64,000 nt of DNA from contig NZ_JABFBC010000001.1 in assembly GCF_013093415.1 (NCBI RefSeq), positions 1,984,001 to 2,048,000 on the forward strand, written 5' to 3'. Of this stretch, positions 29,417 through 38,089 are shown in pieces (within the stretch, counting starts at the first letter, position 1; every line of letters starts with the position of its first letter). Under the pieces are notes generated by a model. That model had not been told where the DNA came from. It saw nothing but the letters and a program-made list of their open reading frames with translations, and did not search any database. This DNA is from Halovulum dunhuangense. Its GTDB lineage: Bacteria > Pseudomonadota > Alphaproteobacteria > Rhodobacterales > Rhodobacteraceae. The position numbers were made by a program, and so were the translations under genes.

Positions 29417-30226
29417 TCAGGCGCGCCCGCGCGGCGGCGCGTAGTTCGGCCGCAGCGTGGTGGGGCGGAAGCCCATGCGCACCAGGTTGTTCCAGGAATG
29501 CTGCGGATCGCCCGGCACCGCCTCTCCGGTGCAGGAATGCGCGATAAGGCAGCCCGCCGCCCGTGCCGCCATCAGCCTGTGGGCGAGACACCGGCGCTGC
29601 ACGCCCTGCCCGCGCGCATCGGGTCGCGTGGCGCCCCAGTCGGTCCAGCAGGCCCGACCCTGGATGAAAAGCGCGCCGCAACCGAGTGGCTGCCCGTCCC
29701 TGAGGGCAAGATACACCTGCCAGCCCCTGGCCTGCGGCAGACGCGCCAGCCAGGGCCGCGCGGCATCGCCAAGGTCGAAGGCGTCGCAGGCGATCCTGGC
29801 GAAAGCCTCGCCCTCATTCACACCGATGCGCCGGATCTCCGGCCCGCCATCCGCGGCCGGATCCGGCCCCGGCGACCACCCCTCGAGCGCAAGCTCGAAC
29901 TTCTGCCAGCCGCGCACCCGCTCCAGCCCGGCCCCTGACGGCACGAGGCTCCTGGCGCCAGGCGCTTCGTGCAGGAAGAAGCGGGGCACCCCGGCCCGCC
30001 GGTAAAGCCCGGCCGCCCGCCCCATGTCCGCGCCCGTTGCGATGCCGGCCGCGCGGTTCACCACGATGGCGCTGGCGGGAAGGCCCGCCGCGATGCTGGC
30101 GGCGATCCCTCCCTCTTCGACCCACGCCAGGCCGAGTGCTGCGCGCAAATCCGGCCCCGCAACATCGTGCAGCGACCTCAGCGCAGCCCGTTCCAGCGTG
30201 GCCGATGCGTCCGCTTCAGGCAGCAT
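29417..30226 (-). CDS. GNAT-family N-acetyltransferase
   Basis: A ~269-residue protein. The C-terminal half has the acetyl-CoA-binding pattern of GNAT enzymes: [20 protein letters not shown] and [20 protein letters not shown], followed by a strand and a helix with [10 protein letters not shown]. The N-terminal half ([29 protein letters not shown]) resembles a second, degenerate GNAT-like lobe. Substrate unknown. Start codons at 30244, 30232 and 30226 are possible; 30226 has a GGGGGG tract 8-13 bases upstream. Its start overlaps the end of the homocysteine methyltransferase gene, so the two are coupled. Confidence 0.78.
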   Translation of the reverse strand: MLPEADASATLERAALRSLHDVAGPDLRAALGLAWVEEGGIAASIAAGLPASAIVVNRAAGIATGADMGRAAGLYRRAGVPRFFLHEAPGARSLVPSGAGLERVRGWQKFELALEGWSPGPDPAADGGPEIRRIGVNEGEAFARIACDAFDLGDAARPWLARLPQARGWQVYLALRDGQPLGCGALFIQGRACWTDWGATRPDARGQGVQRRCLAHRLMAARAAGCLIAHSCTGEAVPGDPQHSWNNLVRMGFRPTTLRPNYAPPRGRA

Positions 30227-31175
30227 CGGCATGCCCCCCGGCATGGCGCGCGGCGATCGCCTCGATATGGCGGTGATCGGTGCCGCAGCATCCCCCGCGC
30301 AGCCGCAGGTTCGGCAGCACCCGGTCAAGCGCGGCATAATCCTCGGCCAGCGCCAGCGGATCGCCCGCATCCAGGGTTTCGGACGCCTCCAGTTCGGCAT
30401 GGCTGCGGCAGGACGCATTCGCGCGGATGCCGCCGATCCGGTGCAGCCAGTCGCCGCTGAGCACGCCCCGGAAATGCGAGGGATGGGCGCAGTTTACCAT
30501 GTAGAAAAGCGGCCCCGCCCCGGTTGCCGCATCCGTCGCCGCGATGGCATCCGCCAGCGTCTCGCCCGAGGGAAGCCGCCCGTCGGTTTCCACCGTGAAC
30601 GAGATAACGCAAGGAAGGCCCAGCTCCGCCGCCGCCAGCGCGATGCCGATGGCCTCGCCCGTATGGGTCATGGTGATCGCCGAAAGCATGTCCACGCCGC
30701 CGGCGCGCAGCGCCTCGGCCTGGTGGCGGTGATAGGCCAGCGCATCCTCCGGCGTCAGCGCGGCATCGAGGATGTAGCCGTCGCCGCGGGGGCCGATCAC
30801 CCCGTTGATGGGCATCGGGCAGTCCGGCGTCTCCATCTCGTGGCGCAGGGTCGCGGCAAAGCGCGCCGCCTCGATGTTGATGAGCGCGACGTCGTAGCGG
30901 GTCAGCCCAAGCTGGTGCCCCCATCCCTGCGAGGCGCGCCAGGTCACGGTATCGAGCACGAACCCCGTGCCATGCGCCTGCGCGATCCGGATATGGCGCA
31001 GGAACCACGCGCGCAGCGCGGTGCGGCCCTTGTCCTGGCCCAGCAGGTGAAACGCGCCGAAGAGCGGCAGGTCGAACCCCTCGACGAAGCTCATCCAGGT
31101 CTCGAGCCCGCTGTCGACGAGAAAGGGCCGCGTCCCGTCCCGCAATGCGGCAACCCGCGTGTTTTCGGTTTTCAT
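30216..31175 (-). CDS. Homocysteine S-methyltransferase family protein
   Basis: A 319-residue TIM-barrel methyltransferase. Zinc ligands are visible as NCAHPSHF (first Cys) and the C-terminal pair in LRGGCCGTDHRHIEAIA. The N-terminus has FLVDSGLETWMSFVEG, a variant of the family's DGGxGTxL start. Family members make methionine from homocysteine using S-methylmethionine, betaine or other donors; the donor is not predictable here. Divergent from a TetR gene across a 190-base region; followed by an overlapping GNAT gene. Confidence 0.85.
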   Translation of the reverse strand: MKTENTRVAALRDGTRPFLVDSGLETWMSFVEGFDLPLFGAFHLLGQDKGRTALRAWFLRHIRIAQAHGTGFVLDTVTWRASQGWGHQLGLTRYDVALINIEAARFAATLRHEMETPDCPMPINGVIGPRGDGYILDAALTPEDALAYHRHQAEALRAGGVDMLSAITMTHTGEAIGIALAAAELGLPCVISFTVETDGRLPSGETLADAIAATDAATGAGPLFYMVNCAHPSHFRGVLSGDWLHRIGGIRANASCRSHAELEASETLDAGDPLALAEDYAALDRVLPNLRLRGGCCGTDHRHIEAIAARHAGGHADAA

Positions 31176-31365
31176 GTCTGTCCCCCATGTCTACTGTTGC
31201 CGCATTGGAATAGCCCTTGCGGGACGCCCGGGGATACCGGACGCGCGGTCGGGGGAATTCTGAATATTTTCTTGTTTAGTATCAAATAGATGGCGCGACA
31301 CCATGCGTCAGCCACCACGCGGGAGGCAGAAAACCGGACCCGCGGTACAGTTCGGGACGGTACGG

Positions 31366-31983
31366 ATGCGCAAGGGACAGGCGACCCGCGAGAGGCTTAT
31401 GGACATTGCCGAGGGCGCGATCATGGACAAGGGCTTCGGCGCCACCTCAATCGACGAGATCATCGCCGCGGCCGAGATCACGAAAAGCGGCTTCTTCTAC
31501 CACTTCCCCGACAAGAACGCCCTCGCCTTCGCGCTGCTGGAGCGTCACCAGCAGCGCGAGGACGAGCTTTTCGACAGGCTCGAAGCCCGCGCCGCGACGC
31601 TGAGCGACGACCCGCTGCATTCCTTCCTCATCTTCATCACCCTGCTGGCCGAGACGATGGACGCGATGGAGACGGGCTTTCCCGGATGCCTTGTCGCGAC
31701 CTTCGTCTACCAGGAGCGGCTGTTCGACCGGAACGTGATCGTGCTGAACCGGTCGCTGGTGCTGCGCTGGCGCGACCGGTTCCGCGGCCAGTTCGAGCGT
31801 ATCGCCGAGCGTTACCCGCCGCGCGATACGGTCGATCTGGACCAGCTTGCCGATTTCGTCTCGACCGTGGTCGAGGGGGGCATGGTGATGTCGCGCGCGC
31901 TGGGCGAGCGGCAGGTGCTGTCGGGCCAGGTGCTGGTGCTGCGCAGTTACGTCAAGCTTCTGTTCCAGCCCGCGCTCGATTGA
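31366..31983 (+). CDS. TetR/AcrR-family transcriptional regulator
   Basis: A 205-residue regulator. The N-terminal helix-turn-helix (about 5-55) contains TRERLMDIAEGAIMDKGFGA, then TSIDEIIAAAEITKSGFFYH and FPDKNALAFALLERH. The rest is an all-helical ligand domain. The ATG at 31366 follows GGGACGGTACGG; the in-frame codon at 31303 would add 21 Arg/Gln-rich residues. It stands 33 bases before the pseudouridine kinase gene on the same strand and is divergent from the homocysteine methyltransferase gene; it may control either (inference). Confidence 0.88.
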   Translation: MRKGQATRERLMDIAEGAIMDKGFGATSIDEIIAAAEITKSGFFYHFPDKNALAFALLERHQQREDELFDRLEARAATLSDDPLHSFLIFITLLAETMDAMETGFPGCLVATFVYQERLFDRNVIVLNRSLVLRWRDRFRGQFERIAERYPPRDTVDLDQLADFVSTVVEGGMVMSRALGERQVLSGQVLVLRSYVKLLFQPALD

Positions 31984-32016
31984 CCGGGGCCGCGAAACTC
32001 GCCATTGCTGCGCGTC

Positions 32017-32901
32017 ATGACAGACACCCTTCCCATTCTCTGCGCGGGCTCGGCCCTGTGGGACATCATCGCGCGCACCGACCGCCGGATGCGCCCGGGC
32101 TTCGACGTGCCGGGCAAGATCAGCCGGCAGCTTGGCGGCGTCGCGCTGAACGTGGCGCTGGCGCTGGCGCGGCGCGAGGCGCCCGTGGCGCTGCTGTCCG
32201 CCGTGGGCGAGGATGCCGAGGGCGCGGCGCTTCTGGCCGAGGCGGCGCTGGCCGGGATCGACTGCACCCATGTGGCGCGCACGGCCGATCCCACCGACAG
32301 CTACCTTGCCATCGAGGATCCGCTGGGCGAGGTGTTCGGCGCCGTGGCCGATTGCGCCCTGCTCGAAAGGCAGGGCGCGGCGGTGCTTTCGCCGCTTCTT
32401 GACGGGCGGCTCGGGTCCGCGGCCGCGCCCTGGGCGGGTGGGCTGGTGGTCGACGGGAATTTCCCGCAGGGCCTGCTCGACCCGCTGGCCGACGCGCCCG
32501 CCTATCGCGCGGCGCGCATCGCCCTGGTCCCCGCGAGCCCGGGCAAGGCCGGGCGGCTTGCGCGCGCCATGACCCATCCGGGCAGCACGCTTTACGTCAA
32601 CCGGATCGAGGCCGAGATCCTGTGCGAGGCGCCGCTTCCCGGCGCCGCCGAGGCAGCCGAGGCGCTGCTTGCGCGGGGTGCGGCGCGGGTCGTCGTGACC
32701 GACAGCCACCGGCCCGCGGCGGCGGCCGATGCCGATGGCCTGCTGACCTGCCAGCCGCCGCAGGTGACCGCGCGCACCACGACCGGCGCGGGCGACGCGT
32801 TTCTTGCCGCCCATCTCGATGCCAGCCGCCGCGGTGCCGATCCGCGCGCGGCGCTCGAAGCGGCGGTCGCCGCCGCGGCGGCCCATATCTCCCACATCTG
32901 A
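32017..32901 (+). CDS. PfkB-family kinase, probably pseudouridine kinase
   Basis: A 294-residue ribokinase-like sugar kinase. The N-terminus has CAGSALWDIIARTD and the substrate-binding PGKISRQLGGVALNVALALA. The C-terminal anion hole and catalytic base are TTTGAGDAFLAAHLDA. The pseudouridine assignment comes from its position 12 bases before psuG, which uses the product pseudouridine 5'-phosphate. Alone it could be any PfkB kinase. Confidence 0.85.
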   Translation: MTDTLPILCAGSALWDIIARTDRRMRPGFDVPGKISRQLGGVALNVALALARREAPVALLSAVGEDAEGAALLAEAALAGIDCTHVARTADPTDSYLAIEDPLGEVFGAVADCALLERQGAAVLSPLLDGRLGSAAAPWAGGLVVDGNFPQGLLDPLADAPAYRAARIALVPASPGKAGRLARAMTHPGSTLYVNRIEAEILCEAPLPGAAEAAEALLARGAARVVVTDSHRPAAAADADGLLTCQPPQVTARTTTGAGDAFLAAHLDASRRGADPRAALEAAVAAAAAHISHI

Positions 32902-32913
32902 GGAACACAGCCC

Positions 32914-33855
32914 ATGCCTGCCGCCCCCCTGCTCTGGTCCGAAAAGGCCGCCACCGCCCGCGATGCCGGCCGGCCGCTGGTGGCGCTGGAAAGCACAATC
33001 ATCACCCATGGCATGCCCTGGCCCCGGAACCTGGAAACCGCCCGCGCGGTCGAGCAGGCGGTGCGCGAGGCCGGCGCCGAGCCTGCCACCATCGCGGTGA
33101 TGGGCGGGCATATCCGCGTGGGCCTGGACGACGGCGCGCTCGAGGACCTGGCGCAGGCGCGGGACGTGGCGAAACTGTCGCGCGCCGACATCGCGGCGGC
33201 GCTGGCCGCGGGCCGCACGGGTGCGACGACGGTTGCCGCGACCATGATCGCGGCACATCTGGCCGGGATCGAGGTGTTCGCCACCGGCGGGATCGGCGGC
33301 GTGCATCGCGGCGCCGAGTCGAGCTTCGACATATCCGCCGACCTGACGGAACTGGCCGAAACCCCGGTCTGCGTGGTGGCGGCCGGGCCCAAGGCCATTC
33401 TCGACATCCCCAAGACGCTCGAGGTGCTCGAGACCCGCGGCGTGCCGGTGATCGCCTACGGGCAGGACGCGATGCCCGCCTTCTGGTCGCGCGACAGCGG
33501 CCTGCCCGCGCCGCTGCGCATGGACAGCGCCGAGGCGATCGCCGCCGCCTTTGCCATGCGCCGCAGGCTGGGTCTGCCCGGCGGGCAGCTTGTAGCGAAC
33601 CCGATCCCGGCAGAGGCCGAGATCCCGGCCGCGACGCTTGCCCCCCATATCGAGGCGGCCCTGGCCGAGGCGGCCGCGCGCGGGATCGCGGCCAAGGACG
33701 TGACGCCCTTCCTGCTGGGCCGGGTGCTGGAGCTGACCGGCGGCCGCTCGCTCGAGGCCAATATCGCGCTGGTCCTGAACAATGCGCGGCTTGCCGCCGG
33801 GATCGCCACCGCTCTGCGCAAGGGCAATGTTGCGCTGCAAGGTGGCAGGTCTTAA
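32914..33855 (+). CDS. psuG: Pseudouridine-5'-phosphate glycosidase
   Basis: A 313-residue glycosidase that splits the C-C bond of pseudouridine 5'-phosphate to uracil and ribose 5-phosphate. Highly characteristic segments: VALESTIITHGMPWPRNLETA, VMGGHIRVGL, SRADIAAALAAGRTGATTVAA, EVFATGGIGGVHRGAE and PVIAYGQDAMPAFWSR. Together with the upstream kinase it forms a nucleoside salvage pair for modified RNA breakdown products. GAGGAACACAG lies before the ATG. Confidence 0.95.
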   Translation: MPAAPLLWSEKAATARDAGRPLVALESTIITHGMPWPRNLETARAVEQAVREAGAEPATIAVMGGHIRVGLDDGALEDLAQARDVAKLSRADIAAALAAGRTGATTVAATMIAAHLAGIEVFATGGIGGVHRGAESSFDISADLTELAETPVCVVAAGPKAILDIPKTLEVLETRGVPVIAYGQDAMPAFWSRDSGLPAPLRMDSAEAIAAAFAMRRRLGLPGGQLVANPIPAEAEIPAATLAPHIEAALAEAAARGIAAKDVTPFLLGRVLELTGGRSLEANIALVLNNARLAAGIATALRKGNVALQGGRS

Positions 33856-33883
33856 GTAAACCCCGAACCATCGGGATTGGATC

Positions 33884-34597
33884 ATGGCCCGCAAGCCCAA
33901 ACCGCCACGCATCGGCCGCCGCGCGACCCTGTTCCAGCGGCTTCGGTCGGATTTCCTGACCGGACTCGTGATCGTGGCGCCCGTCACCCTGACGATCTGG
34001 GTCATCTGGACCGCGATCACCTTCATCGACGCCCGCGTCGTGCCGCTGGTGCCGGCCGCCTACAACCCCGCGACCTATCTGGGCAAGAACATCGCCGGCT
34101 TCGGCGTGGTGATCTTCCTGCTGTTCACGGCGCTGGTGGGCGCGCTGACCAAGGGGCTTTTCGGGCGGCAGCTGGTGCGCTGGGGCGAAAGCCTGTTCGA
34201 CCGCACCCCCATCGTCCGCACCATCTACAACGCCGTCAAGCAGCTGATCGAGACGGTGCTGAACCAGTCGAGCGCGTCCTTCCAGAAGGCGTGCCTGCTG
34301 GAATACCCGCGCCGGGGCATCTGGGCGGTGGGGTTCGTGTCGACCGACACGCAAGGCGAGGTGCCGGTCAAGATCGGCCGGCAGGACATGGTCAGCGTGT
34401 TCCTGCCCACGACCCCGAACCCCACCTCGGGCTTTCTTCTGTTCGTGCCGCGCGCTGACGTGATCTTTCTCGACATGACCATCGAGGATGCGGCCAAGCT
34501 GATCATATCGGCCGGGCTGGTGACGCCGCCCACCAAGGAAGAGATCGCCGCCGGCCGTCGCCCGGCGCCTGCGCGCAAGAACCAGACCAAGCCGTGA
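33884..34597 (+). CDS. DUF502 family membrane protein
   Basis: A 237-residue protein with two predicted membrane helices (about 27-49 and 70-92). It carries the DUF502 pattern: FLTGLVIVAPVTLTIWVIW, RTPIVRTIYNAVKQLIETV, FQKACLLEYPRRGIWAVGFV and FLPTTPNPTSGFLLFVPR. The function of the family is unknown. Start is 28 bases after psuG; the stop overlaps the following lysE-type gene (GTGA). Confidence 0.88.
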   Translation: MARKPKPPRIGRRATLFQRLRSDFLTGLVIVAPVTLTIWVIWTAITFIDARVVPLVPAAYNPATYLGKNIAGFGVVIFLLFTALVGALTKGLFGRQLVRWGESLFDRTPIVRTIYNAVKQLIETVLNQSSASFQKACLLEYPRRGIWAVGFVSTDTQGEVPVKIGRQDMVSVFLPTTPNPTSGFLLFVPRADVIFLDMTIEDAAKLIISAGLVTPPTKEEIAAGRRPAPARKNQTKP

Positions 34598-35193
34598 TAT
34601 CGGCCGCAGCGACCGGCTACGGCACCTCGCTTGCGCTGATCCTGGCAATCGGGGCGCAGAACGCCTTTGTCCTGCGGCAGGGGCTGATGCGGTCGCATGT
34701 GCTTGCGGTGGTGCTGGTCTGCGCGATCAGCGACGCGCTGCTGATCGCGGCCGGGGTCGCGGGCTTTGCCGCCGTCACCGCCGCCTGGCCCGCCCTGCCC
34801 CGGATCATGGCGCTGGGGGGCGCGGCCTTCCTCCTGGTCTACGGTTTTCTCCGCCTGCGCGCCGCATGGCGCGGCGGCGAGGCGCTGGTGGCGGGCGGAG
34901 AGCGCCAGAGCCTGCGCAGCGCGGTGCTGACCTGCCTTGCCTTCACCTGGGCCAATCCGCATGTCTACCTGGACACGCTGGGCCTGATCGGCGCCGTCTC
35001 GACCGCCTTCGGGGGGCCGGCGAAGCTGGCCTTCGGCATCGGCGCGGTGGCTGCGTCCTTCAGCTTCTTCTTCGCGCTTGGCTACGGGGCGCGGCTGCTG
35101 GCCCCGCTGATGCGCCGCCCCGGCGCCTGGCGGGTGCTGGATACCGCGATCGGCCTGACCATGTGGGCGATCGCGGCAAGCCTGGTGTTCTAG
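34594..35193 (+). CDS. LysE/ArgO-family amino acid exporter
   Basis: A 199-residue membrane protein with about six helices. The N-terminus SLALILAIGAQNAFVLRQGL and CAISDALLIAAGVAG match the LysE/ArgO group of basic amino acid exporters; FTWANPHVYLDTLGLIG is the other conserved block. It starts on GTG 34594, which overlaps the upstream stop. It converges on the solute-binding protein gene, with four bases between the stops. Confidence 0.9.
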   Translation: MISAAATGYGTSLALILAIGAQNAFVLRQGLMRSHVLAVVLVCAISDALLIAAGVAGFAAVTAAWPALPRIMALGGAAFLLVYGFLRLRAAWRGGEALVAGGERQSLRSAVLTCLAFTWANPHVYLDTLGLIGAVSTAFGGPAKLAFGIGAVAASFSFFFALGYGARLLAPLMRRPGAWRVLDTAIGLTMWAIAASLVF

Positions 35194-35197
35194 GCGG

Positions 35198-36991
35198 TCA
35201 TTCCTCGTACCACCACACCTCGGGCAGAAAGCCGATCCAGTCGCCATAGACCGGCGTCCGCTCGGGGTATTTCAGCCGCGCGTCATGGGCCAGAAGACTT
35301 GCATCGGCGAACCAGAACGGCACGACATAGCGACCGGCCATCAGGATCCGGTCCAGCGCCTTGACCGCGGCGACGAAGCTTTCCTGGTCGCCCGCCGTCA
35401 GCATGGCGTCGATCATCGCCTCGGCCGCGGGGCTGTTCATGCCCATGTAGTTGCGCGTGCCGGGCGTCTCGACCCCGTCCGCACCCCAGTAGAGATACTG
35501 CTCGTTTCCGGGGCTAAGCGACAGGCCCCAGGCGTTGATGATCATGTCGTAGTCGTAGGTGTTGCGCCGCTCGTTGTATTGCGCGCTGTCCAGAAGCTGG
35601 ATCCGCGCCTCTATCCCCAGCCGCTTCAGCGCATCGGCATAAAGATTGGCGATGGACTCGTGCTCGGACGAGGTCACGGTGATGGTGAACGCGAAGGGCT
35701 GCCCTGCGGCGTCCTTCAACACGCCGTCCCGGATGGTCCAGCCGGCCTCCTCCAGCAGGGCCGTGGCCTGCCGGAGACCTGCGCGGTTGCGCTGGTCGCC
35801 GTTGCTTTCGGGCAGGCTGTAGCCCTCGAGCGTGCCGGGCAGCAGCTGATCGGCGAAAGGTTCGAGAAGCGCGCGCACCTCGCCCTCGGCCGGGCCCGGA
35901 TCCATGGCGAGGATGGAGTTCGAGAAATAGCTCGTGCGCCGCGGCCAGGCGCCGCCATTCACGGTCTGGTTCACGAAATCGAAGTTGAACGCGGCGATAA
36001 GCGCCTCGCGCACGCGCCAGTCGGCGAATATCGGCTTGCGTGTGTTGAAGACGAAGCCCTCCATCCCCGAGGGGCGGCCATGCGGGATCTCGGATTTCAC
36101 GATCCTTCCGTCGCGCACCGCCGGGAAGTCGTACTCGGTCGCCCAGCGGGCCGGGTTCGTCTCGCGCTGGGTGGACACGGTGCCGGCGCGGAACGCCTCG
36201 AAGATCACGTCGCCATCGGCGAAATACTCGTAGCGGATGGTGTCGAGATTGTGCATGCCCCGATTGAACGGCAGGTCGCGGCCCCAGTAGTCCGGGTTGC
36301 GCTGGAACTCGATGTAGCGCCCCGGCTCGAAGGCGCCGATCGTGTAGGGGCCGGTGCCGATCGGCACCTCGAGCCCGCTTTCGGCGAAGTCCCGCCCCTC
36401 CCAGTCGCGCGGGTTCAGCACGGGGCGCAGGCCCAGGATCAGCGGCAGCTCGTTGTCGCGCTCGGTGAAGTGAAAGCGGATGCCGCGCGCGCCGACCTTT
36501 TCCCAGCGCGCCACCTTGTCCCAGGCGTTGCGATAGCGCGGCAGGCCATGCTCGGCCAGCGTCTCGAAGGACCAGATCACGTCGTCCACGGTCAGCGGCG
36601 TGCCGTCCGAAAAGGCGGCCTCGGGGCGGAGATGGAATTCCACCCATTCCCGATCGGGTCCGGTCTCGATTGATTCGGCCAGCAGGCCGTAAAGCGTGAA
36701 GGGCTCGTCCCAGGACCGGCCCATCAGCGTTTCGAACACATGGGTCTGCACGCCCCAGGGCGCACGCCCCTTGAGGATGTAGGGATTGAGGGAATCGAAG
36801 CCGCCCCGCTCTCCGAAGACGATGCGCCCGCCCTTGGGCGCGTCGGGGTTCGCGTGGGGCAGAGACACAAAATCCGGTGGCAGCGCCGGGTCGCCATACA
36901 TGGCTATGCCATGCGCGGGTTCCGCCCGTGCCGCGCCCGTGCCGATCAAAGCCCCGAGTGCCAGTGCCACAAGCCCTGCTGCCAACCTCAT
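35198..36991 (-). CDS. Family 5 extracellular solute-binding protein (peptide/Ni type)
   Basis: A 597-residue periplasmic binding protein with a signal peptide (LVALALGALIGTGAARA). Domain features of SBP family 5: GGFDSLNPYILKG, WVEFHLRPEAAFSDGTPLTVDDVIWSFETL, IGTGPYTIGAFEPGRYIEFQR and the RNPDYWG segment. The subgroup resembles YejA-type oligopeptide-binding proteins. No permease or ATPase genes are adjacent. ATG 36991 follows AAAGGGGGCAGTC; ATG 37021 would leave only a ~8-base leader from the predicted promoter, so 36991 is preferred. Confidence 0.88.
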   Translation of the reverse strand: MRLAAGLVALALGALIGTGAARAEPAHGIAMYGDPALPPDFVSLPHANPDAPKGGRIVFGERGGFDSLNPYILKGRAPWGVQTHVFETLMGRSWDEPFTLYGLLAESIETGPDREWVEFHLRPEAAFSDGTPLTVDDVIWSFETLAEHGLPRYRNAWDKVARWEKVGARGIRFHFTERDNELPLILGLRPVLNPRDWEGRDFAESGLEVPIGTGPYTIGAFEPGRYIEFQRNPDYWGRDLPFNRGMHNLDTIRYEYFADGDVIFEAFRAGTVSTQRETNPARWATEYDFPAVRDGRIVKSEIPHGRPSGMEGFVFNTRKPIFADWRVREALIAAFNFDFVNQTVNGGAWPRRTSYFSNSILAMDPGPAEGEVRALLEPFADQLLPGTLEGYSLPESNGDQRNRAGLRQATALLEEAGWTIRDGVLKDAAGQPFAFTITVTSSEHESIANLYADALKRLGIEARIQLLDSAQYNERRNTYDYDMIINAWGLSLSPGNEQYLYWGADGVETPGTRNYMGMNSPAAEAMIDAMLTAGDQESFVAAVKALDRILMAGRYVVPFWFADASLLAHDARLKYPERTPVYGDWIGFLPEVWWYEE

Positions 36992-37035
36992 GACTGCCCC
37001 CTTTCCGGTCTGATGTGCCATCCTGCCTCCGGGCG

Positions 37036-37063
37036 ATAATACAGCCGCGGGCGGGGGCCTCAA
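37036..37063 (-). promoter_or_regulatory. Candidate promoter of the solute-binding protein gene
   Basis: On the minus strand: TTGAGG (37063-37058), 16-base spacer, TATTAT (37041-37036). Predicted transcription start near 37029, 38 bases before ATG 36991. It stands back to back with the small RNA promoter at 37073-37101. Confidence 0.6.
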
Positions 37064-37072
37064 ATTTTTATC

Positions 37073-37101
37073 TTGGCCGATCAGCCGCTTTTCCGTATAA
37101 A
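37073..37101 (+). promoter_or_regulatory. Candidate promoter of the small RNA
   Basis: TTGGCC (37073-37078), a 17-base spacer and TATAAA (37096-37101) form the best-looking sigma-70 promoter in the window. The predicted start is A37108. There is no open reading frame with a ribosome site before the terminator at 37155-37183. Confidence 0.65.
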
Positions 37102-37107
37102 GGGGGT

Positions 37108-37183
37108 ACTGCTCGATAGGTTTCTTGCCTGTATGAAACCTGCCTCAACAACTGAACGCCCTCCTTGCGAGGGCGTTTTTTTT
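37108..37183 (+). ncRNA. Candidate small RNA (~76 nt) with intrinsic terminator
   Basis: Between the predicted start (37108) and an eight-T terminator there is a compact two-hairpin RNA. Stem 1: AGGTTTC (37118-37124) pairs with GAAACCT (37135-37141). A mostly unpaired linker follows (GCCTCAACAACTG). Terminator stem: AACGCCCTC (37155-37163) pairs with GAGGGCGTT (37169-37177), loop CTTGC, T run 37176-37183. CCTCCTT at 37160-37166, the exact anti-Shine-Dalgarno sequence, spans the end of the stem and the loop. The terminator lies between two divergent protein genes, so it must end a transcript that starts in this gap. It could also be an attenuated leader of bdhA, 120 bases downstream. I do not recognise it as a known family. 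Confidence 0.65.
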
Positions 37184-37303
37184 GGCTTATCGCCAGCGGC
37201 TTGACGCGCGGATCGGCTTTTGTCTGCCGCGGTCGCACAGGGTATTTCGCGCACGCAGCATTTGCTGTTACCAAGCCACAGGCAGCTTTCAGGAGAGGAA
37301 AAC

Positions 37304-38089
37304 ATGTCGCTCAAGGGCAAGACCGCCATCGTCACCGGATCCACCTCGGGGATCGGGCTTGGCATCGCCGAGGAACTGGCGCGCGCAGGCGCCAACGTGG
37401 TGCTGAACTCCTTCACCGACAGCGCAGAGGATCACACGCTCGCCCGCCACATCGCCGAGGAAACCGGCGCGGGCGCGCTTTACGTCCAGGCCGACATGGC
37501 AGATGCGGATGCCTGCCGCGCGCTGGTGGCCAAGGCGGCCGAAGCCTTCGGCGGGGCCGACATCCTGGTGAACAACGCGGGCATCCAGCATGTCGCGGCG
37601 ATCCCGGATTTCCCGGTCGAGAAGTGGGACCGGATCATCGCGATCAACCTGAGTTCCGCCTTTCACACCACCGCCGCCGCCCTGCCGCACATGCGCAAGG
37701 CGGGCTGGGGGCGCGTGGTCAACATCGCCTCGGCCCACGGGCTGACCGCATCGCCCTTCAAGTCGGCCTATATCGCGGCCAAGCATGGCGTGGTGGGCCT
37801 GACCAAGACCACCGCGCTTGAGACTGCGGAGGAAGCCATCACCGCCAACGCGATCTGCCCGGGCTATGTGATGACCCCGCTGGTCGAGGCGCAGATCCCC
37901 GACACGATGGAGAAATACGGCATGACCCGCGAAGAGGTGGAGCGCGATGTCATTCTCGCCCGCCAGCCATCCAAGGCATTCGTGACCATCGAACAGGTGG
38001 CGGGCACGGCGCTGTTCCTGTGCTCGCCGGCGGCGGACCAGATCACCGGCACCACGATCTCGGTGGATGGCGGCTGGACGGCGCTTTGA
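37304..38089 (+). CDS. bdhA: 3-hydroxybutyrate dehydrogenase
   Basis: A 261-residue short-chain dehydrogenase that interconverts 3-hydroxybutyrate and acetoacetate, a step in polyhydroxybutyrate use. Motifs: AIVTGSTSGIGLGIAEELA (NAD binding), NNAGIQHVAAI, catalytic Ser/Tyr/Lys in NIASAHGLTASPFKSAYIAAKHG, and the family-specific CPGYVMTPLVEAQI. ATG 37304 follows AGGAGAGGAAAAC. The stop overlaps a TTG start of the patatin gene by four bases. Confidence 0.95.
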   Translation: MSLKGKTAIVTGSTSGIGLGIAEELARAGANVVLNSFTDSAEDHTLARHIAEETGAGALYVQADMADADACRALVAKAAEAFGGADILVNNAGIQHVAAIPDFPVEKWDRIIAINLSSAFHTTAAALPHMRKAGWGRVVNIASAHGLTASPFKSAYIAAKHGVVGLTKTTALETAEEAITANAICPGYVMTPLVEAQIPDTMEKYGMTREEVERDVILARQPSKAFVTIEQVAGTALFLCSPAADQITGTTISVDGGWTAL

